Positions 18,433-28,054 of a DNA stretch of 64,000 bases are shown in pieces (the stretch's first letter is position 1; every line of letters starts with the position of its first letter). Under the pieces are notes generated by a model, which worked only from the letters and a program-made list of their open reading frames with translations, did not search any database and had not been told where the DNA came from. Origin of the DNA: Pelagovum pacificum (GTDB lineage Bacteria > Pseudomonadota > Alphaproteobacteria > Rhodobacterales > Rhodobacteraceae); NCBI RefSeq assembly GCF_016134045.1, contig NZ_CP065915.1, positions 3,719,001 through 3,783,000 on the forward strand, in the 5' to 3' direction. A program made the position numbers and the translations under genes.

Positions 18433-19275
18433 ATGGACTTCAGGACGATCTCGGCGGTGGTCGCCGACAAGACCACCGACGCCAAGGCGCTCGCTGTCGC
18501 GACCGCGATGGCCCGGCGACATCGGGCCGCGCTCAACATCTTCTGCATCGGGGTGGACCAGATGCAGTTCGAACCGATGAGCGCAGGTTCCACGTCGCTT
18601 CTCGTGACTCCCGGCCCGACCGACGCGGTCGCACGGGCGGAAGAGCTCGAGGCCTGGGTCCATACAGTGGTGGATTTCCATGTGCCCGAGATCTCGGTCG
18701 AGCGGGTCATCCTGCCGCATATCGGACTCGAGACCGGTGTCGGACAGCTGGTGCGGTTCTCCGACCTCGTTATCGTCTCGCGGCCCTACGGCACCGAAAT
18801 CGACAGTCTCCAGAGCGATGTCCTGTGTTCCGCGCTCTACAGCGGAGGCGCGCCCGCGCTCGTCGTCGCGCCGAACATGATCTCCGCCCTGCAGGCCTCC
18901 ACCGTGATGATCGCTTGGGACGAAAGTGATGCCTGCCTGTCGGCGGTCCGCAAGGCGCTGCCGTTCCTGCGCACCGCATCCAGCGTGCAGATCGTAATGG
19001 TCGAGCCGCCCTTCGCCCGGAACCCTGAGACCGGGTCGGCCCTGCGCCTGTCAGAGATGTTGAGCCGGCACAGGGTCGAGTCCGAAGTGCGGATCGTGCC
19101 GCGAACGCTACCCCGCATCAGCGAGTGCCTGAGCCGATACATGGCTGAAAACAAATGCGATCTCGTCGTCATGGGCGGTCACCAGCCGCAGGCGCGGTTC
19201 CGTGACGTGCTTCTCGGCGGGCCGACACGCGACATGCTCGAACTGACGACCACGCCACTGTTCATGGCCAGCTGA
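18433..19275 (+). CDS. Universal stress protein with two tandem Usp domains
   Basis: A 280-residue cytoplasmic protein made of two UspA-like halves. The first begins [18 protein letters not shown]. The second begins near [17 protein letters not shown] and ends with the ATP-binding motif [20 protein letters not shown] before TPLFMAS. The ATG at 18433 was chosen because the fold begins right after it. It is divergent from ccoN with an FNR-like box on its side of the gap and convergent with fnrL, so it is likely part of the low-oxygen response. Confidence 0.9.
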   Translation: MDFRTISAVVADKTTDAKALAVATAMARRHRAALNIFCIGVDQMQFEPMSAGSTSLLVTPGPTDAVARAEELEAWVHTVVDFHVPEISVERVILPHIGLETGVGQLVRFSDLVIVSRPYGTEIDSLQSDVLCSALYSGGAPALVVAPNMISALQASTVMIAWDESDACLSAVRKALPFLRTASSVQIVMVEPPFARNPETGSALRLSEMLSRHRVESEVRIVPRTLPRISECLSRYMAENKCDLVVMGGHQPQARFRDVLLGGPTRDMLELTTTPLFMAS

Positions 19276-19335
19276 CGGGAGGGGATGATGTCGACGGCGC
19301 CCGATATGACACCTGACCACGGCCCCCTCGGGCCG

Positions 19336-20073
19336 TCAGGCGATCACGCCGCCGTCGATGTCGTCGCCCGTCTCGCGCTGAAGCAGCTCCATGTCGGGGA
19401 CCTCGATCCGGCGCTTGCCGTCCAGGACGATGACCTTGTCCCGCTTCAGCGCGCTGATCTGCCGGCTGACGGTCTCAAGCGTGAGGCCGAGGTAATCGGC
19501 CATGGCTTCGCGCGTCAGGGGCAGGTCGATGATGATCGTGCCCTCGAACGTGCCGAGGTCCATCGCCGCTTCGCGCCGCGCGAGGATCGCGAACAGGCTC
19601 GCGATTTTCTCTCGCGCGGTCTTGCGACCGAGGATCAGCATCCATTCCCGCGCGGCGTCGAGCTCATCCAGCGTCATGTCGAGCAGGCGCTGCCCGATGT
19701 GGGGGGTGCGCTGCATCAGCTGCTCGAACGGTTTGCGGCGGAAGCAGCAGAGCACGACCTCGCTGACCGCGACCGTGTCGTAGGGCGACGTCTCGCGCCC
19801 CGGACGGCCAATGAAATCGGACGACAGAAGAAGGCCAACCATCTGTTTCCGGCCGTCTTCCATCGTCTGGCTGATGCTTGCGGCGCCCCGGACGACGGAC
19901 CCGACAAAGCTCATCTCGTCCCCGGCCCAGCAGATCGTCTCGCCCGATTTGAAGGTGCGGTAGAACTTGATCCGCTCAAGCGTGTCGAGCTCATCGGAAT
20001 CGCAACGCGCACACACGGCGTTGTGGCGGATCGGGCAATCTCCGCAATCGCTCTCGTGCGCGGCCAGTTTCAT
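19336..20073 (-). CDS. fnrL: Crp/Fnr-family oxygen-responsive regulator FnrL
   Basis: A 245-residue regulator with a cyclic-nucleotide-type sensor domain and a C-terminal helix-turn-helix (LTREAMADYLGLTLETVSRQ, with the Glu and Ser-Arg that read TTGAT half-sites). N-terminal cysteines at about 10, 13, 21 and 24 plus a central one at 109/110 supply [4Fe-4S] ligands, so it should be active without oxygen. The ATG at 20073 is preferred over a start 29 codons upstream because FNR proteins begin just ahead of the cysteine cluster. It is divergent from hemN. Confidence 0.95.
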   Translation of the reverse strand: MKLAAHESDCGDCPIRHNAVCARCDSDELDTLERIKFYRTFKSGETICWAGDEMSFVGSVVRGAASISQTMEDGRKQMVGLLLSSDFIGRPGRETSPYDTVAVSEVVLCCFRRKPFEQLMQRTPHIGQRLLDMTLDELDAAREWMLILGRKTAREKIASLFAILARREAAMDLGTFEGTIIIDLPLTREAMADYLGLTLETVSRQISALKRDKVIVLDGKRRIEVPDMELLQRETGDDIDGGVIA

Positions 20074-20141
20074 CCCGTGCGAACTCCCTTTGGGAAAGCA
20101 GGGCTTACTAAACCAATTCATCCTGACTCGAAAGATGTGAG

Positions 20142-21497
20142 ATGGAAAGAAATCACGCACTGAAGCGCCTCGGTCTCTTCGAAGCGCGTGCCCCGAGATA
20201 CACCTCCTACCCGCCGGCGAACCATTTCTCAGAGCAGGTGGACGCCGGAACGACCGAAGACTGGCTGCGATCGGTGCAGCCGGGCTCCCAAGTCTCGCTA
20301 TATCTGCATATTCCCTATTGCAGACGGCTTTGCTGGTTCTGCGCCTGCCGCACGCAGGGGACCGCGACCAACCGGCCGCTGGTGCCCTACCTGAAGCGGC
20401 TGAAGCGCGAGATCGCGATGGTGTCCGCGCTTCTCCCCGAAGACGTGACCATCGGTCGCGTCCATCTCGGGGGCGGCACGCCGACGATCCTGCCGCCCGA
20501 CATGCTTGAAGACCTTGTCGGTGCCCTGAAGCAGATGCGCCCCTGGTCCGACCTCGCCGAGTTCTCGGTCGAGATCGACCCGACAGAGATCGACGCAGCG
20601 CGAGTCGACGCGCTCGCCCGGCTGGGAATGACCCGCGCCTCGATCGGGGTGCAGGATTTCGATCCCGTGGTGCAGGGTGCGATCGGCCGCTTGCAGGGCT
20701 TCGACATCACGCAGCAGGTCGTCACGATGCTCCGCGAGGCCGGCGTCGAGTCGCTGAACCTCGATGTCCTCTACGGGCTGCCGCACCAGACCCTCGCCCG
20801 GATGACCGACAGCATTCAGCATGTTCTCGCGCTCGATCCCGACCGGGTCGCCTTTTACGGCTACGCGCATGTGCCGTGGATGGCGCGGCGGCAGGCGATG
20901 ATACCGACGGCCGCGCTGCCCGGGCCGGAAGAGCGGTACGAACTGTTCATGTCCGCGCGCAGCATTCTGACGTGGGATTCCTATCGCGAGATCGGCATCG
21001 ACCACTTCGCACGGGAAAGCGACAGCCTCGCCACTGCTGATCGGCTCGGTCGTCTTCGGCGCAACTTCCAGGGTTACACGGACGATCAGTCGAAGGTCCT
21101 CATTGGATTGGGCGCCTCCGCGATCTCTCGCTATCCGCAGGGTTTTGCACAGAACCACTCGACCTCGTCCAAATATGCCGACGCGATCGACCATGGTGGC
21201 CTCGGCACAGTACGCGGGCACCGGTTCTCGAACGACGACCTCGTGCGCTCCGCCATGATCGAGGCGATCATGTGCAACTTCGCCATCGACCTGCAGGCCC
21301 TTGCCGCCGAAACCGGGGCGCCCGTCGCGGCACTGCGCAAGATCGCCGACCCGCTGTTGCAGCAATTTCCGGATCATGTCGTGTCGCGCGGCGATCGGAT
21401 CGAGATCGCACGCGACGGCTTCCTCATCGCAAGGCTTGTTGCGCAGCATATCGATGCCTATTCCCTTCCGGAGGGTCGGCACAGTCAGGCCTTGTGA
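20142..21497 (+). CDS. hemN: Oxygen-independent coproporphyrinogen III oxidase (radical SAM)
   Basis: A 451-residue radical SAM enzyme that decarboxylates coproporphyrinogen III to protoporphyrinogen IX without oxygen. Residues 54-69 (YLHIPYCRRLCWFCAC) contain Cys60, Cys64 and Cys67 for the cluster plus Cys69, the C-x3-C-x2-C-x-C pattern of true HemN. The HLGGGTPT and VEIDPTEID motifs follow. Its start lies 68 bp from the fnrL start. No clear FNR box was found in that short gap, and the ribosome binding site is weak. Confidence 0.96.
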   Translation: MERNHALKRLGLFEARAPRYTSYPPANHFSEQVDAGTTEDWLRSVQPGSQVSLYLHIPYCRRLCWFCACRTQGTATNRPLVPYLKRLKREIAMVSALLPEDVTIGRVHLGGGTPTILPPDMLEDLVGALKQMRPWSDLAEFSVEIDPTEIDAARVDALARLGMTRASIGVQDFDPVVQGAIGRLQGFDITQQVVTMLREAGVESLNLDVLYGLPHQTLARMTDSIQHVLALDPDRVAFYGYAHVPWMARRQAMIPTAALPGPEERYELFMSARSILTWDSYREIGIDHFARESDSLATADRLGRLRRNFQGYTDDQSKVLIGLGASAISRYPQGFAQNHSTSSKYADAIDHGGLGTVRGHRFSNDDLVRSAMIEAIMCNFAIDLQALAAETGAPVAALRKIADPLLQQFPDHVVSRGDRIEIARDGFLIARLVAQHIDAYSLPEGRHSQAL

Positions 21498-21515
21498 CGG
21501 CAAGGAACGGAGGGT

Positions 21516-23060
21516 TGTCTCCTGCAACGCGACACGCAACCGACCTATGGCAACGCGCTGTATGAAGAGCTGTTCGGTATCCACGCCGGCAAGGCGGCAA
21601 CCTTTGTGGAGACTCCCGACGGTGTGGTGATCAGCTACAGCCGGTTCCTGTCGCGCGCGTCGACGCTTGCGCATGCGCTGACCCGCCTCGGCCTGAAACC
21701 GGGAGACCGGGTAGCTGTCCAGCTCGACAAGTCGGTCGAGATGCTGGCGCTTTATGCGGCCTGCGTGCAGGCGGGCTTCGTCTTCCTGCCGCTCAACACG
21801 GCCTATACGGCGACCGAGCTGTCCTACTTTCTGGAAAACTCTGGCGCGCGCGTCTTCCTCACGCCGAGCCGGGTCGAAGAAGCAAAGCTCGACGCCGCGA
21901 TCAAGCTGGGAACGGAACATTGCACTCTCGACGCTGACGGGACCGGGACCCTGGGCGAACTTGCCCGCGGTCAGTCGAGCCATTTCGAGACGGTGCCCCG
22001 CGGCCCCGATGATCTTGCCGCCATCCTCTATACCTCCGGTACGACAGGCCGGTCGAAAGGCGCGATGCTGTCGCAGCAGAACCTGTTGTCGAACGCGCGG
22101 ACCCTGGTCGATGCGTGGCGCTTCACGAGCGGCGACCGGCTTTTGCATGCCCTGCCGATCTTCCACACCCATGGTCTTTTCGTCGGAACCAACGTGACGC
22201 TGCTTGCCGGCGGATCGATGCTGTTTCTTCCCCGCTTCGATCTGGACAGCATGATCGCGATGCTGCCACGGTCGACCGTGATGATGGGTGTGCCGACCTA
22301 TTACACCCGTCTCCTCGCCGACGACCGCTTCACCGCTGCCCTTGTCGAGGACATGCGTCTCTTCATTTCCGGGTCCGCCCCGCTCCTGTCGGAGACGCAC
22401 GAGGCCTTCGCGACCCGCACAGGTCACCGAATCCTCGAACGCTACGGCATGACGGAAACCAACATGACCTGCTCCAATCCCTACGAGGGGGAGCGCCGTG
22501 CCGGTACGGTCGGGCCGCCCCTTCCCGGGATCGAGGTCCGTGTTCGAGACGCTGCCGGGAAGCCGCTTGCGACCGACGAGATCGGCGTTCTCGAAGTGCG
22601 TGGTCCGAACGTCTTCAAAGGTTACTGGCAGATGCCGGAGAAGACGGCTGAAGAGATGCGCGACGATGGCTTCTTCATCACCGGCGACCTCGCGTCGATC
22701 TCCGGAGACGGCTACGTCACCATCGTCGGTCGAAGTCGCGACCTCGTTATTTCCGGAGGGTTCAACGTCTATCCGAAGGAAGTGGAAGTGCTTCTGGACC
22801 GGCTCGACGGCGTGGTCGAAAGCGCCGTGATCGGCGTGCCTCACCCCGATCTTGGTGAAGCGGTGGTTGCCGTGATTGCCACGGGCCATGCCGTTGCACC
22901 CGATCCGAACCATCTTTCTGAGGCGTTGGCAGACCAACTCGCCGCCTTCAAGAAACCGAAACACTATGCCTTCGTGGAGGAGCTGCCGCGCAATACGATG
23001 GGCAAGGTTCAGAAAGCCGCGCTGCGGGCGCAGTTCGACGGTCTTTTCAGCGAGCCTTAG
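21516..23060 (+). CDS. matB: Malonyl-CoA synthetase-like AMP-dependent acyl-CoA ligase
   Basis: About 514 residues of the ANL ligase family. It has the P-loop LYTSGTTGRSKGAM, the adenylate motif ILERYGMTETNM, GDLAS and the hinge GRSRDLVISGG, and the catalytic Lys in PRNTMGKVQK. ERYGMTETNMTCSNPYEGER is typical of MatB-type malonyl-CoA synthetases. The family N-terminus (LYEELFGIHAGK) lies upstream of the first GTG (21606), so a TTG at 21516 with AAGGA 8 bases away is the best start; it is the only in-frame candidate after the hemN stop. Its place behind hemN is unusual. Confidence 0.85.
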   Translation, partial: CLLQRDTQPTYGNALYEELFGIHAGKAATFVETPDGVVISYSRFLSRASTLAHALTRLGLKPGDRVAVQLDKSVEMLALYAACVQAGFVFLPLNTAYTATELSYFLENSGARVFLTPSRVEEAKLDAAIKLGTEHCTLDADGTGTLGELARGQSSHFETVPRGPDDLAAILYTSGTTGRSKGAMLSQQNLLSNARTLVDAWRFTSGDRLLHALPIFHTHGLFVGTNVTLLAGGSMLFLPRFDLDSMIAMLPRSTVMMGVPTYYTRLLADDRFTAALVEDMRLFISGSAPLLSETHEAFATRTGHRILERYGMTETNMTCSNPYEGERRAGTVGPPLPGIEVRVRDAAGKPLATDEIGVLEVRGPNVFKGYWQMPEKTAEEMRDDGFFITGDLASISGDGYVTIVGRSRDLVISGGFNVYPKEVEVLLDRLDGVVESAVIGVPHPDLGEAVVAVIATGHAVAPDPNHLSEALADQLAAFKKPKHYAFVEELPRNTMGKVQKAALRAQFDGLFSEP

Positions 23061-23318
23061 CGGCTGCGCGGCGCCTGCTCTCCAAAGACCGGCGGATTCT
23101 GCGCTTCCTCGTGGCTGCTTTGCCGGACGAGGATCAGACGCGCCACCACCTGACCAAACCCGGAGGACAAAAGGCGCGAGCTCATGAACCTGAACTTGTG
23201 GTAAACCGTCATACAATCGCGTTGACCGCTTGTCCTGCCGGCGCCGAACCCCAGCTTTCCCTTTGCCATTGACGCACAGGTGCCTTATCAGGCGCGCGTC
23301 CTGAACAGGAGCTTCACT

Positions 23319-24341
23319 ATGGGCTACAAAGTCGCCATTGCGGGTGCCACCGGTAACGTGGGCCGCGAAATGCTGAACATCCTCGCCGAGCGCGAGTTTC
23401 CCGTCGACGAGATCGCCGCGCTGGCGTCGCGCCGGTCGCTCGGCACAGAGGTCAGCTTCGGCGACAAGACCCTCAAGACACAGGACCTCGATACGTTCGA
23501 CTTCACGGGCTGGGACATCGCGCTGTTTGCGATCGGTTCCGACGCGACGAAGACCTATGCGCCGAAGGCCGCGGCAGCGGGATGTATCGTGATCGATAAC
23601 TCTTCGCTCTACCGCTACGACCCGGACGTTCCGCTTGTCGTGCCGGAAGTGAATGCCGATGCGGTCATGGGCTATTCCAAGAAGAACATCATCGCGAACC
23701 CGAACTGCTCGACCGCCCAGATGGTCGTCGCGCTGAAGCCGCTGCACGACCGCGCCAGGATCAAGCGGGTCGTCGTTTCCACTTACCAGTCGGTCTCCGG
23801 CTCCGGGAAGGAAGCGATCGACGAGCTCTGGAACCAGACCAAGGGCCTCTACGTCCCTGGTCAGGAGGTCGAACCGTCGGTCTATCCCAAGCAGATCGCC
23901 TTCAACGTCATCCCGCATATCGACGTCTTCATGGAAGACGGCTCCACGAAGGAAGAGTGGAAGATGGTCGCGGAGACCAAGAAGATCGTCGATCCCTCGA
24001 TCAAGGTGACCGCGACCTGTGCGCGGGTACCGGTGTTCGTCGGACACTCCGAAGCCATCAACATCGAGTTCGAGGAATTCCTCGACGAGGATGAGGCGCG
24101 CGACATTCTGCGCGAGGCGCCGGGCGTCATGGTCGTCGATAAGCGCGAAGACGGCGGCTACGTTACGCCAGTCGAGTGCGTCGGTGATTTTGCGACATTC
24201 ATCAGCCGGATCCGCCAGGATTCCACGATCGACAACGGCCTGAATATCTGGGTCGTCTCGGACAACCTGCGGAAGGGTGCCGCGCTTAACGCGGTCCAGA
24301 TCGCCGAGGTTCTCGGGTCCCGGGTGCTGAAGAAGGGCTGA
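23319..24341 (+). CDS. asd: Aspartate-semialdehyde dehydrogenase
   Basis: A 340-residue NADPH enzyme reducing aspartyl-phosphate to the semialdehyde, at the branch to lysine/diaminopimelate, threonine and methionine. It shows the GATGNVGREML nucleotide fold, PNCSTAQMV with the catalytic Cys, and CARVPVFVGHSEAINIEF with the catalytic His. The ATG at 23319 follows AGGAG. The 258-bp gap upstream holds no convincing gene. A 139-bp gap separates it from the convergent flgI. Confidence 0.97.
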   Translation: MGYKVAIAGATGNVGREMLNILAEREFPVDEIAALASRRSLGTEVSFGDKTLKTQDLDTFDFTGWDIALFAIGSDATKTYAPKAAAAGCIVIDNSSLYRYDPDVPLVVPEVNADAVMGYSKKNIIANPNCSTAQMVVALKPLHDRARIKRVVVSTYQSVSGSGKEAIDELWNQTKGLYVPGQEVEPSVYPKQIAFNVIPHIDVFMEDGSTKEEWKMVAETKKIVDPSIKVTATCARVPVFVGHSEAINIEFEEFLDEDEARDILREAPGVMVVDKREDGGYVTPVECVGDFATFISRIRQDSTIDNGLNIWVVSDNLRKGAALNAVQIAEVLGSRVLKKG

Positions 24342-24480
24342 AGGACGACCGTGATCAATGATCGCTCCGTGGAAACGCGGGGCGGTCATGCGTCGACCCG
24401 CAAGGCACTGCCAGATCGCTATCGCTACGCCGACGATCATCAAGGCAAGTGCCTCCCCGCACCGCCTGAGCGGTAAATAT

Positions 24481-25578
24481 CTATCGAACGATAAACTCGG
24501 CATGAAGCGCGCCGGCTGCCTTGATGCTCTTGAGGATGTCGATCATGTCGCGCGGTGCGACGCCCAAGGCGTTCAGGCCCGCAACGACCTCGGACAATGA
24601 CGTCCCGCCATCCACTTCGGCAAGGCCGATGCCTGGCTCTTCCTGTATTGCGGCATTCGTGCGGGGCACGACCACTGTCTCACCCTCCGCGAACGGGTTT
24701 GGCTGTACGACCAGCGGCGCTTCTTCGATGCGAAGGGTCAAATTGCCTTGGCTGACAGCGACGCGTGAAATCCGGACATCTTCACCCATAACGATCGTTC
24801 CGGAGCGCTGGTCGACCACGACGCGCGCACGACGCTCCGGTTCGACCAATATGTTCTCGATACGCCCGATGGCGTGCGCAGGCGAGTTCGTCCCCGCCGC
24901 GGAGACATCGATCTCAACCGTGCCAGCGTCGATCATCAGCGCGACCCGATGGCCATAGGCCTCGTTGATCGCAGACTCGATCCGGATCGCAGTGGTGAAA
25001 TCAGGAGTCCGAAGGGCCATGCGGAGCCGTTCCAGCCCGGCGAACTGAAAATCCACCTCCCGTTCGACGGTCGCGCCAGACGGTATGACACCGGAGGTCG
25101 GCACGCCCTGAATGACCTGAGCAGCCTCACCTTCCGCGCTGGCACCGCCGGCGATAATTGTGCCCTGAGCGACCGCGTAGATCTGGCCGTCCGCTGCATT
25201 CAGCGGCGTCATGATGAGTGTGCCGCCAAGCAGGCTGTCCGCGTCGCCAATAGCGGAGACGGTGATGTCGACGCGGCTGCCCGCTCTCGAAAATGGTGGG
25301 AGCTCGGCAGTTACCAGCACCGCGGCGACGTTGGTCGGCCTGAACTGTTCGCCCGTGACGTTTACGCCGAGCCGCTCAAGGATGTTGCTCATGATTTCTT
25401 CTGTGAAGGGCGAGTTCCGCAGGCCATCGCCGGTCCCGTTCAGCCCCACGACGAGGCCATAGCCGACCAGATCGTTCGATCGCACACCGTCGAATTCGAC
25501 GAGATCCTTCAGCCGCACGGGTGACGCGGCGCTTCCGGCGGCCCAGATCGTCAGACAGATAGCGAGGATGAGACGCAT
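24481..25578 (-). CDS. flgI: Flagellar P-ring protein FlgI
   Basis: A 365-residue periplasmic protein forming the P ring around the flagellar rod. A Sec signal peptide (MRLILAICLTIWAAGSAAS) precedes VRLKDLVEFDGVRSNDLVGY, the conserved mature start, and GLVVGLNGTGDG. The ATG at 25578 shares one base with the flgL stop (TGATG), indicating coupled translation; a TTG one codon upstream is unlikely. It is the last gene of the motB-flgE-flgK-flgL-flgI run. Confidence 0.96.
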   Translation of the reverse strand: MRLILAICLTIWAAGSAASPVRLKDLVEFDGVRSNDLVGYGLVVGLNGTGDGLRNSPFTEEIMSNILERLGVNVTGEQFRPTNVAAVLVTAELPPFSRAGSRVDITVSAIGDADSLLGGTLIMTPLNAADGQIYAVAQGTIIAGGASAEGEAAQVIQGVPTSGVIPSGATVEREVDFQFAGLERLRMALRTPDFTTAIRIESAINEAYGHRVALMIDAGTVEIDVSAAGTNSPAHAIGRIENILVEPERRARVVVDQRSGTIVMGEDVRISRVAVSQGNLTLRIEEAPLVVQPNPFAEGETVVVPRTNAAIQEEPGIGLAEVDGGTSLSEVVAGLNALGVAPRDMIDILKSIKAAGALHAEFIVR

Positions 25579-26588
25579 CAACGCAGGTACTCCATCAACG
25601 AAAGTCGCGAGAGCCGCGCAGTGACGGAATAATTCATCTCGAGTTGCAACTCGACGGCTTGCAGGCTGGAGGCAGTTTCGTATGGATCGGCCGATGTCAG
25701 ATCATTGCGGACAATGGACAGGCTGGTCCGTTCGGCGGCGAGGCGCGCGGTCGCGCCATCGACGAGCGCCTCCATCCGCCCGATCCGACCCTGAAGGAGG
25801 CTCAGCGGCTGGCTGCTGGTAATCATGCCGTCGAGCCCGATCTTCAGCGCGTCCTTGATCATATCCTCAGACAGCGCCGGGGAGATATCGGGAAGCACGG
25901 CAATCAACGCGGTCGACTTCAGGTAGCCGCGAATGGCGTCATCGTTTGCGGTGACGTCGATCTCAGTCGTTGTTCCGTCACCCAGCGGTCTGGATTGATA
26001 GCCCGTAGAAGAGCCGCGATAGCCCATCGTCGCGAACCCGCCCGATGGATCATCGAACCAGGCATCGAGCCGTGCCGTCAGGTCGTCGATATCCGTTGCT
26101 GCGGACAGGCTGGTCGCGAGATTGGACAGCATGTCGCCGGGCGCGGCGAGAGACGGAGTGCCAGTCGCATCTCCCGAGAAGAGGGCCCGGCCACCCACTT
26201 GGAAATTGAGATCGCCGACGGACGTGAAAAAAGTCGTCCGGGCAGCCGAGATCGCACCTTCGCGGAGCGCGGCCGACGGGTTGTCCGGCAGGGACAGCAA
26301 CTCTTGCGTCAGGGCAGTTCTGCGCTCACCGAGGTTGGACACGGTCAGTTGCATCTGACTGAGCATCGTCGCCGTTTCGGTGTTTGCCGTGATGTGGCTG
26401 GTTGTCAGATCGATTCGATGATCGACCTGCGCGACCTGTGCCGTGTCGCCACGAAGACGTCTGCCGATGTCAGCGACGCGACCGGAGCCGAGCTCATGGG
26501 ACAGGGTATTGAGACGCGTCTTAACGCTTGAGATACGGCGACTTGCCAGGAAATGGGCGCCGAGATCGCCAGTGCCGATTGTGGTCAT
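25578..26588 (-). CDS. flgL: Flagellar hook-filament junction protein FlgL
   Basis: A 336-residue flagellin-like protein. The N-terminal helical region (LASRRISSVKTRLNTLSHELGSG) and the C-terminal one (QAVELQLEMNYSVTARLSRLSLMEYLR) form the D0/D1 coiled coil that joins hook to filament; the middle is variable. It lies between flgK (3 bases upstream) and flgI (overlapping), the usual order. Confidence 0.93.
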   Translation of the reverse strand: MTTIGTGDLGAHFLASRRISSVKTRLNTLSHELGSGRVADIGRRLRGDTAQVAQVDHRIDLTTSHITANTETATMLSQMQLTVSNLGERRTALTQELLSLPDNPSAALREGAISAARTTFFTSVGDLNFQVGGRALFSGDATGTPSLAAPGDMLSNLATSLSAATDIDDLTARLDAWFDDPSGGFATMGYRGSSTGYQSRPLGDGTTTEIDVTANDDAIRGYLKSTALIAVLPDISPALSEDMIKDALKIGLDGMITSSQPLSLLQGRIGRMEALVDGATARLAAERTSLSIVRNDLTSADPYETASSLQAVELQLEMNYSVTARLSRLSLMEYLR

Positions 26589-26591
26589 GGG

Positions 26592-28028
26592 TCAGATCTC
26601 CAACAGGCGTTTGGTGAGGGTGTCGATCGTTTCGAGCACGCGCGCGTTGGCGGCGTAGGACTGTTCGATCAGCATGAGCGACTGCATTTCTTCGTCGGTG
26701 TCGACACCCTTGGAGAGCTCCGCGCTCTTGAGGGATTCCCACTTTGCCGACTGGAACGCGAGGTCAGTGTCGATCGTGAAACGACGGGTGCCGACATCGG
26801 AATAGAAGGCCGACAGGTGTCCGGCGACCGACCGTTCCTCGATCCCGAGGTGAGTCGCGCGTGGCGCCTGAAAGCGGTCGATCAGCCGCTCGATCTGGGT
26901 GCTGCTCCCGACGGGACCAACAGTTGCCGCATTCAGACCGTCGCGGATCCGGCTGACCGAACCGCCGCTTGCCGGGTCGATCAGGGCGTTCACCGAAATA
27001 CGCCCAGAGAGCCCGTCGGTGTCGAGCGGATCGAACGCACCGCCAGCGTCGGTAAACAGACCGGTATCGCCCGGAAGCAGGGTGGGATCCGCGGCGGGGT
27101 CGGAGAAGCGTTCGACAAGATCGCGCGCGAAAGCGTCGAGTTCGGACTGGATGGCCGGGAGCGTGTCGTCCCGAAGGCTCAGGGCACCGCCGAGCGTGCC
27201 ACCGGCGAGTTTGCCGGCGGCACCTCCTCCGGCAACGGGGTCGCCGTCTATGGTCAGGCCCGACAGGGCGCCAGAGGCAAAGGTCATATCGGCGACGATG
27301 GTCGTCACCGGTGTGAAGCCGACTTCAACAGCCTGCATGTCCAGCAGCATCTGTCCGGATGGCGTCATCAGGGCGACGCGGCCTTCGCCGCGGTTGAGCT
27401 CCCTCACCGGTACGATGGAAGAGATCGCGTCGACGGAGATCTGGCGGAGGTCGAACAGGCTGGAGGGGTCGATGCCGTTGTTGCGGAAGGCCTGGATATC
27501 ACTGTTGATCTTCGCGACGCGCTGCAGCTCTTCGTTGAGGGTCTCGACCTGGTCGGCAACCATCTGGTCGACTTCTGCCCGCATGGCCTGAATCCCATCC
27601 GAGGTCGTGCGCACGGCGCCCGTCAGGCGCTTCATCTCATCGAGCACCGTCGTGAGCCGAGAGTCGGACGACGGGTCGGCGGAGGCCTGAACCAGCGCCT
27701 TTTCAACCCCGGTCAACATCGAGGTCAGGCTTCCGGTCTCCCCGACTTCGCCGATCAGGCGGTTCAGCCGGTCAAGGAAGCCGGCGGATTGTTCGGAGGC
27801 GGACATGTCGGCCTCTGCGAGGCGGCGATCGCTGACGATCCCCATGTCCATATGCCGCACGACCCCGGCCGCACGAACACCGCCGAGTTGCGCCCCGACA
27901 ACCACCAGGGAGCGGCGACCGTAACCGTCCGTCTGGGCATTGGCGACGTTGCTGGACACGACTTCGGCGCGTTTGGCAGCCACGCTCAGGCCGCTGAGCG
28001 CGGCGTTGATACTTCCTGCGAAACTCAT
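26592..28028 (-). CDS. flgK: Flagellar hook-associated protein 1 FlgK
   Basis: A 478-residue junction protein with the conserved N-terminus INAALSGLSVAAKRAEVVSSN-like helix (Ser-Gly-Leu and Asn-Val-Ala-Asn) and a C-terminal helix ending LMLIEQSYAANARVLETIDT. It sits on the hook tip beneath FlgL. Order and spacing with flgE and flgL support the call; the length is normal for alphaproteobacterial FlgK. Confidence 0.95.
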   Translation of the reverse strand: MSFAGSINAALSGLSVAAKRAEVVSSNVANAQTDGYGRRSLVVVGAQLGGVRAAGVVRHMDMGIVSDRRLAEADMSASEQSAGFLDRLNRLIGEVGETGSLTSMLTGVEKALVQASADPSSDSRLTTVLDEMKRLTGAVRTTSDGIQAMRAEVDQMVADQVETLNEELQRVAKINSDIQAFRNNGIDPSSLFDLRQISVDAISSIVPVRELNRGEGRVALMTPSGQMLLDMQAVEVGFTPVTTIVADMTFASGALSGLTIDGDPVAGGGAAGKLAGGTLGGALSLRDDTLPAIQSELDAFARDLVERFSDPAADPTLLPGDTGLFTDAGGAFDPLDTDGLSGRISVNALIDPASGGSVSRIRDGLNAATVGPVGSSTQIERLIDRFQAPRATHLGIEERSVAGHLSAFYSDVGTRRFTIDTDLAFQSAKWESLKSAELSKGVDTDEEMQSLMLIEQSYAANARVLETIDTLTKRLLEI

Positions 28029-28054
28029 GTCTCAGGCCTCCGAAGTCGTTTGGG

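Noticed and set aside
23057..23269. A 70-codon minus-strand ORF between matB and asd
   Set aside because: It fits the gap neatly and overlaps the matB stop by four bases, but there is no ribosome binding site before either possible ATG and no recognisable family. Too weak to call.
24342..24480. Possible small gene after flgI on the minus strand (TTG/ATG with GGGGAGG upstream)
   Set aside because: The frame continues antisense through asd with no stop near the gap, so it looks like a shadow rather than a small flagellar gene.
20298..24503. A 1401-codon open frame on the minus strand
   Set aside because: It runs antisense through hemN, matB and asd, which are all clear genes, has low-complexity Arg/Gly/Asp composition, and is an artefact of high GC third positions.
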